DNA of 24,712 bases. Source: Methanomassiliicoccaceae archaeon UBA113. GTDB lineage: Archaea; Thermoplasmatota; Thermoplasmata; Methanomassiliicoccales; Methanomethylophilaceae. Of the stretch, positions 23,044 through 24,712 are shown piece after piece. The position numbers were made by a program, and so were the translations under genes. The stretch covers positions 1,308-26,019 of the forward strand of contig DAXB01000059.1 of the NCBI GenBank assembly GCA_002506175.1, read 5' to 3'. Each line of letters opens with the position of its first letter. Position 1 is the stretch's first letter. The notes under the pieces were generated by a model that saw nothing but the letters and a program-made list of their open reading frames with translations, was not told where the DNA came from and made no database searches.

Positions 23044-23454
23044 TCATTCGCTGTCGGCTTTCTTCTTTTTGCCGGAGTCTTTGACATCATTGATCTTGAT
23101 GTTTTGGACCTTGTCCTTGACGTTGACAGATATCACATTCTTCACCGCATGATCTTTGGCTTCCTTCATGTTGTCCGCAGCCTCTCTGGCTTCAGGAGAC
23201 AGGGGAGCTGCTTCGATCACAGCTTCGAAGAAATGAAGGAACTCCAGGCACCCGGAAATGAAATGCTTCTGCACATCATCGTCCTTCAGGATCCTGGCAA
23301 TGCCGTCGCTGAGGTCTTTGACATCCTCTTTGATCTTGTCTTTACCGAACTCGGAATCGGATTTCTCATCCTTACCTTCATCCAGGATCTTTTCGATGAT
23401 GTCCCTGTTCTCCAGGATGAACTTCCTGAATTCCTCGGACTGAGTGTCTGCCAT
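23044..23454 (-). CDS. Small charged uncharacterised protein
   Basis: This 136-residue protein is highly charged and helical with no membrane segment or cysteine motif (one Cys, in ISGCLEFLHFF). An N-terminal acidic helix (EEFRKFILENRDIIEKIL) leads to a charged linker, then a hydrophobic core DVQKHFISGCLEFLHFFEAVIEAAP, and ends in a Lys-rich tail GKKKKADSE. Small proteins of this general layout occur in archaea, but I cannot name the family or function. The TATA box at 23475-23484 is centred 26 bases before the ATG, so the message is probably leaderless. It lies downstream of tRNA-Gly on the same strand. Confidence 0.8.
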   Translation of the reverse strand: MADTQSEEFRKFILENRDIIEKILDEGKDEKSDSEFGKDKIKEDVKDLSDGIARILKDDDVQKHFISGCLEFLHFFEAVIEAAPLSPEAREAADNMKEAKDHAVKNVISVNVKDKVQNIKINDVKDSGKKKKADSE

Positions 23455-23474
23455 GCATCAGCAATCGCGTTACT

Positions 23475-23484
23475 CGTATAAATC
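23475..23484 (-). promoter_or_regulatory. TATA box of the small charged protein gene
   Basis: GATTTATACG on the minus strand is centred about 26 bases before the ATG at 23454, predicting a leaderless transcript. Confidence 0.6.
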
Positions 23485-23527
23485 AAAAACCAGAGGTAAC
23501 TGAAATGATAATATGAGAAAGGATGAG

Positions 23528-23600
23528 TGCAGTCGCCGGGATTCGAACCCGGGCAATGAGCTTGGAAGGCTCAGATCCTAACCAGCTAGATCACAACTGC
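23528..23600 (-). tRNA. tRNA-Gly (anticodon TCC)
   Basis: A 73-base cloverleaf lies on the minus strand. The acceptor stem pairs GCAGTTG with CGACTGC (one G-U pair), the D arm is ATCT-AGCTGGTTA-GGAT, the anticodon stem is TGAGC/GCTCA around CTTCCAA (anticodon TCC), and the T arm is CCGGG-TTCGAAT-CCCGG. The discriminator is A and CCA is not encoded. A TATA box (CTTATATAC, 23626-23634) is centred 30 bases upstream. The 3' flank CTCATCCTTTCTC nearly repeats the one after tRNA-Asp. Confidence 0.95.
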
Positions 23601-23625
23601 ACTAATACCCCGTTAGTCGTACCTT

Positions 23626-23634
23626 GTATATAAG
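23626..23634 (-). promoter_or_regulatory. TATA box of tRNA-Gly
   Basis: CTTATATAC on the minus strand is centred about 30 bases before the mature tRNA 5' end. Confidence 0.6.
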
Positions 23635-23706
23635 GATTTTTGATCAAAAAATACTGAAAAACGGCATTTGAGTCGGACAATCTGGATCCGATAGATAATG
23701 GAAGGT

Positions 23707-23724
23707 GCCGGGGTTTACCCCGGC
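23707..23724 (-). terminator. Hairpin after the SMC/YhaN-like gene
   Basis: A perfect 7-bp stem GCCGGGG/CCCCGGC with a 4-base loop lies just after the stop at 23731. The stem and flanks nearly repeat the terminator at 9559-9576. The T-tract here is weak (CCTTCCATTATC). Confidence 0.5.
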
Positions 23725-23730
23725 TGTGTT

Positions 23731-24712
23731 TCAGACGTAGAGGACAGTGGTGTTCTTCGTCTTGTCTGAGAATTCCTTGGTCTGGTCGTCGCAAGTGAAC
23801 ATCAGGAGCTGCATCTCCTTGGAGACCTCGGCTAGCGCCTCGCAGGCTCCCTTCTTCCTCTTCGTGTCGAACGGCAGGAGGATATCATCCATGATGACAG
23901 GCAGCTGGCCCTCGCTCAGTTCCTTGGCCAGAGCGAGCTTCAGGGACAGCATGACCTGCGCCCTGAGTCCGGTGCTCCACTGGCTGTACTTCTTCTTCGT
24001 CTTTCCGTTGGTTATGAAGATGTCGTCGTTCAGTGGGTTGAGGTCCATCCTGTATTCGCCGTTGGTCATCATGGCGAGGTATCTGTCCGCTGTCTTTACC
24101 ACAGTGGGTTCGAATGCTGCGGTGATATTGTTGCAAGCTTCTTCGCAGATGACATAGGCCATGTACTTGACCAAAGCATCTCTGAGAATATCCCCCTTGG
24201 CATTCTCGCTACGGGCGATGTCATCTTCTAGGTTGGCGATATCTCCCTTCATGTCCTCGATCTTCTGGTTTTCTTCAACGACAGCCTCGTTCTTACCGGA
24301 TATGACTGCTTTCAGATTCTCGATGGCATTCTTCTTATCCTCGATGAGTGCCTCTTTCGTCTTGATGTAAGCGCTCTTATTATCGATGAAGCTCTGTTTG
24401 TTCTCGATCTGAACCATCTGGAGGTCTATCTCGTTTCTCTTATGCTGGATGAGGGATTTCTTAGAATCGATGTCACAGCTCTTCTCTCCGATAATCTTGT
24501 TCTTGAACTTGATCTCGCTCTTGCTGGTCTCGATCTGGTTCTTCTTCTCGTCGATGTAGTCGTTCTTTGCGGTTATGTCGTTCTTTTTGACATCGATGTT
24601 CTCGTTCTTGACATCGATATCTTTCTTCTTTGTCTCGATGAGAGACTCTTTGGCTCTGATCTCCGCGTTGCGGTTCTCGATTTGACCCTTCTTTTCCTCG
24701 ATGAAGTCGTTC
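23731..24712 (-). CDS. SMC/YhaN-like coiled-coil ATPase, C-terminal part (5' end outside window)
   Basis: The last 326 residues of a larger protein are in the window. The C-terminal ATPase half has the ABC signature region WSTGLRAQVMLSLKLALA and Walker B LPVIMDDILLPFD, followed by EMQLLMFTCDD, resembling the YhaN group of AAA/SMC-type proteins that usually act with a nuclease on DNA ends. The Walker A half must lie beyond base 24712. Before the ATPase part come 24 uninterrupted heptads (24199-24702) with Ile at the first position in 23 and Lys at the fourth in 16. An ATG at 24415 lies inside this repeat and is not a credible start. No nuclease gene is seen; the upstream neighbour is outside the window. 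It ends with TGA and a hairpin. Confidence 0.85.
   Translation of the reverse strand, partial: NDFIEEKKGQIENRNAEIRAKESLIETKKKDIDVKNENIDVKKNDITAKNDYIDEKKNQIETSKSEIKFKNKIIGEKSCDIDSKKSLIQHKRNEIDLQMVQIENKQSFIDNKSAYIKTKEALIEDKKNAIENLKAVISGKNEAVVEENQKIEDMKGDIANLEDDIARSENAKGDILRDALVKYMAYVICEEACNNITAAFEPTVVKTADRYLAMMTNGEYRMDLNPLNDDIFITNGKTKKKYSQWSTGLRAQVMLSLKLALAKELSEGQLPVIMDDILLPFDTKRKKGACEALAEVSKEMQLLMFTCDDQTKEFSDKTKNTTVLYV
24199..24702 (-). repeat. 21-bp in-frame tandem repeat encoding 24 Ile/Lys heptads
   Basis: Every 21 bases the minus strand encodes a unit of the form I-x-x-K-K-x-x, for example IETKKKD, IDVKNEN, IDVKKND, IDEKKNQ. The phase is never broken over 24 units. Near the ATPase domain the fourth position changes to Leu or Met (units 19, 22, 23), grading into an ordinary coiled coil. 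The array runs to the window edge and may continue. Confidence 0.85.

Noticed and set aside
24415..24417. ATG as the start of a 228-residue ATPase.
   Set aside because: The frame and its heptad phase continue without break upstream to the window edge, so this Met is internal to a longer gene.
1..24712. CRISPR arrays, insertion sequences, prophage genes, inteins and rRNA.
   Set aside because: No spaced direct repeats, transposase or integrase motifs, splicing motifs or rRNA-like sequence were seen; the only tandem repeat is the in-frame heptad array at 24199-24702.

Overview
The window is archaeal chromosomal DNA. The evidence is DNA topoisomerase VI (top6B-top6A), a DRG-family GTPase, a two-gene SufCB pair, tRNAs without encoded CCA, and TATA boxes centred about 25-28 bases before many start codons. 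All 21 visible stop codons are TGA (19) or TAA (2), with no TAG. Together with Cys-motif iron-sulfur flavoproteins, metal/corrinoid-type uptake and bacterial-type ThrRS and PanD, this best fits a methanogen-type Thermoplasmata, most likely Methanomassiliicoccales, which decode TAG as pyrrolysine. That placement is inference: no methanogenesis gene lies in the window.

Left part (1-9496): a top6B-top6A operon on the minus strand, with top6A cut by the window edge. Next come a membrane protein with three zinc ribbons, a divergent iron-sulfur flavoprotein, a 672-residue protein built from two copies of a zinc ribbon plus helical domain, a DRG GTPase and a MATE exporter.

Middle (9559-15633): an NhaC-type antiporter with its terminator, a 336-base AT-rich gap, then divergent thrS and hisS. 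These are followed by a translationally coupled panD-rnhA pair that converges on hisS. Both thrS and panD are of bacterial type.

Right part (15626-24712): an interleaved inverted-repeat operator sits over the promoter of a three-gene ABC uptake operon (anchored binding protein, BtuC/FecD-like permease, ATPase). After it come tRNA-Asp, a small VOC protein, sufC-sufB, a second iron-sulfur flavoprotein, an unrecognised Cys-rich protein, a small charged protein and tRNA-Gly. At the edge is the C-terminal part of an SMC/YhaN-like ATPase with a very regular Ile/Lys heptad repeat. A 321-base gap at 22723-23043 holds a candidate structured RNA with its own TATA box.

No CRISPR array, insertion sequence, prophage or rRNA was seen. 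The most unusual items are the Ile/Lys heptad ATPase, the candidate RNA near 22950-22811, the operator at 15626-15680 and a shared 17-base trailer after both tRNAs.
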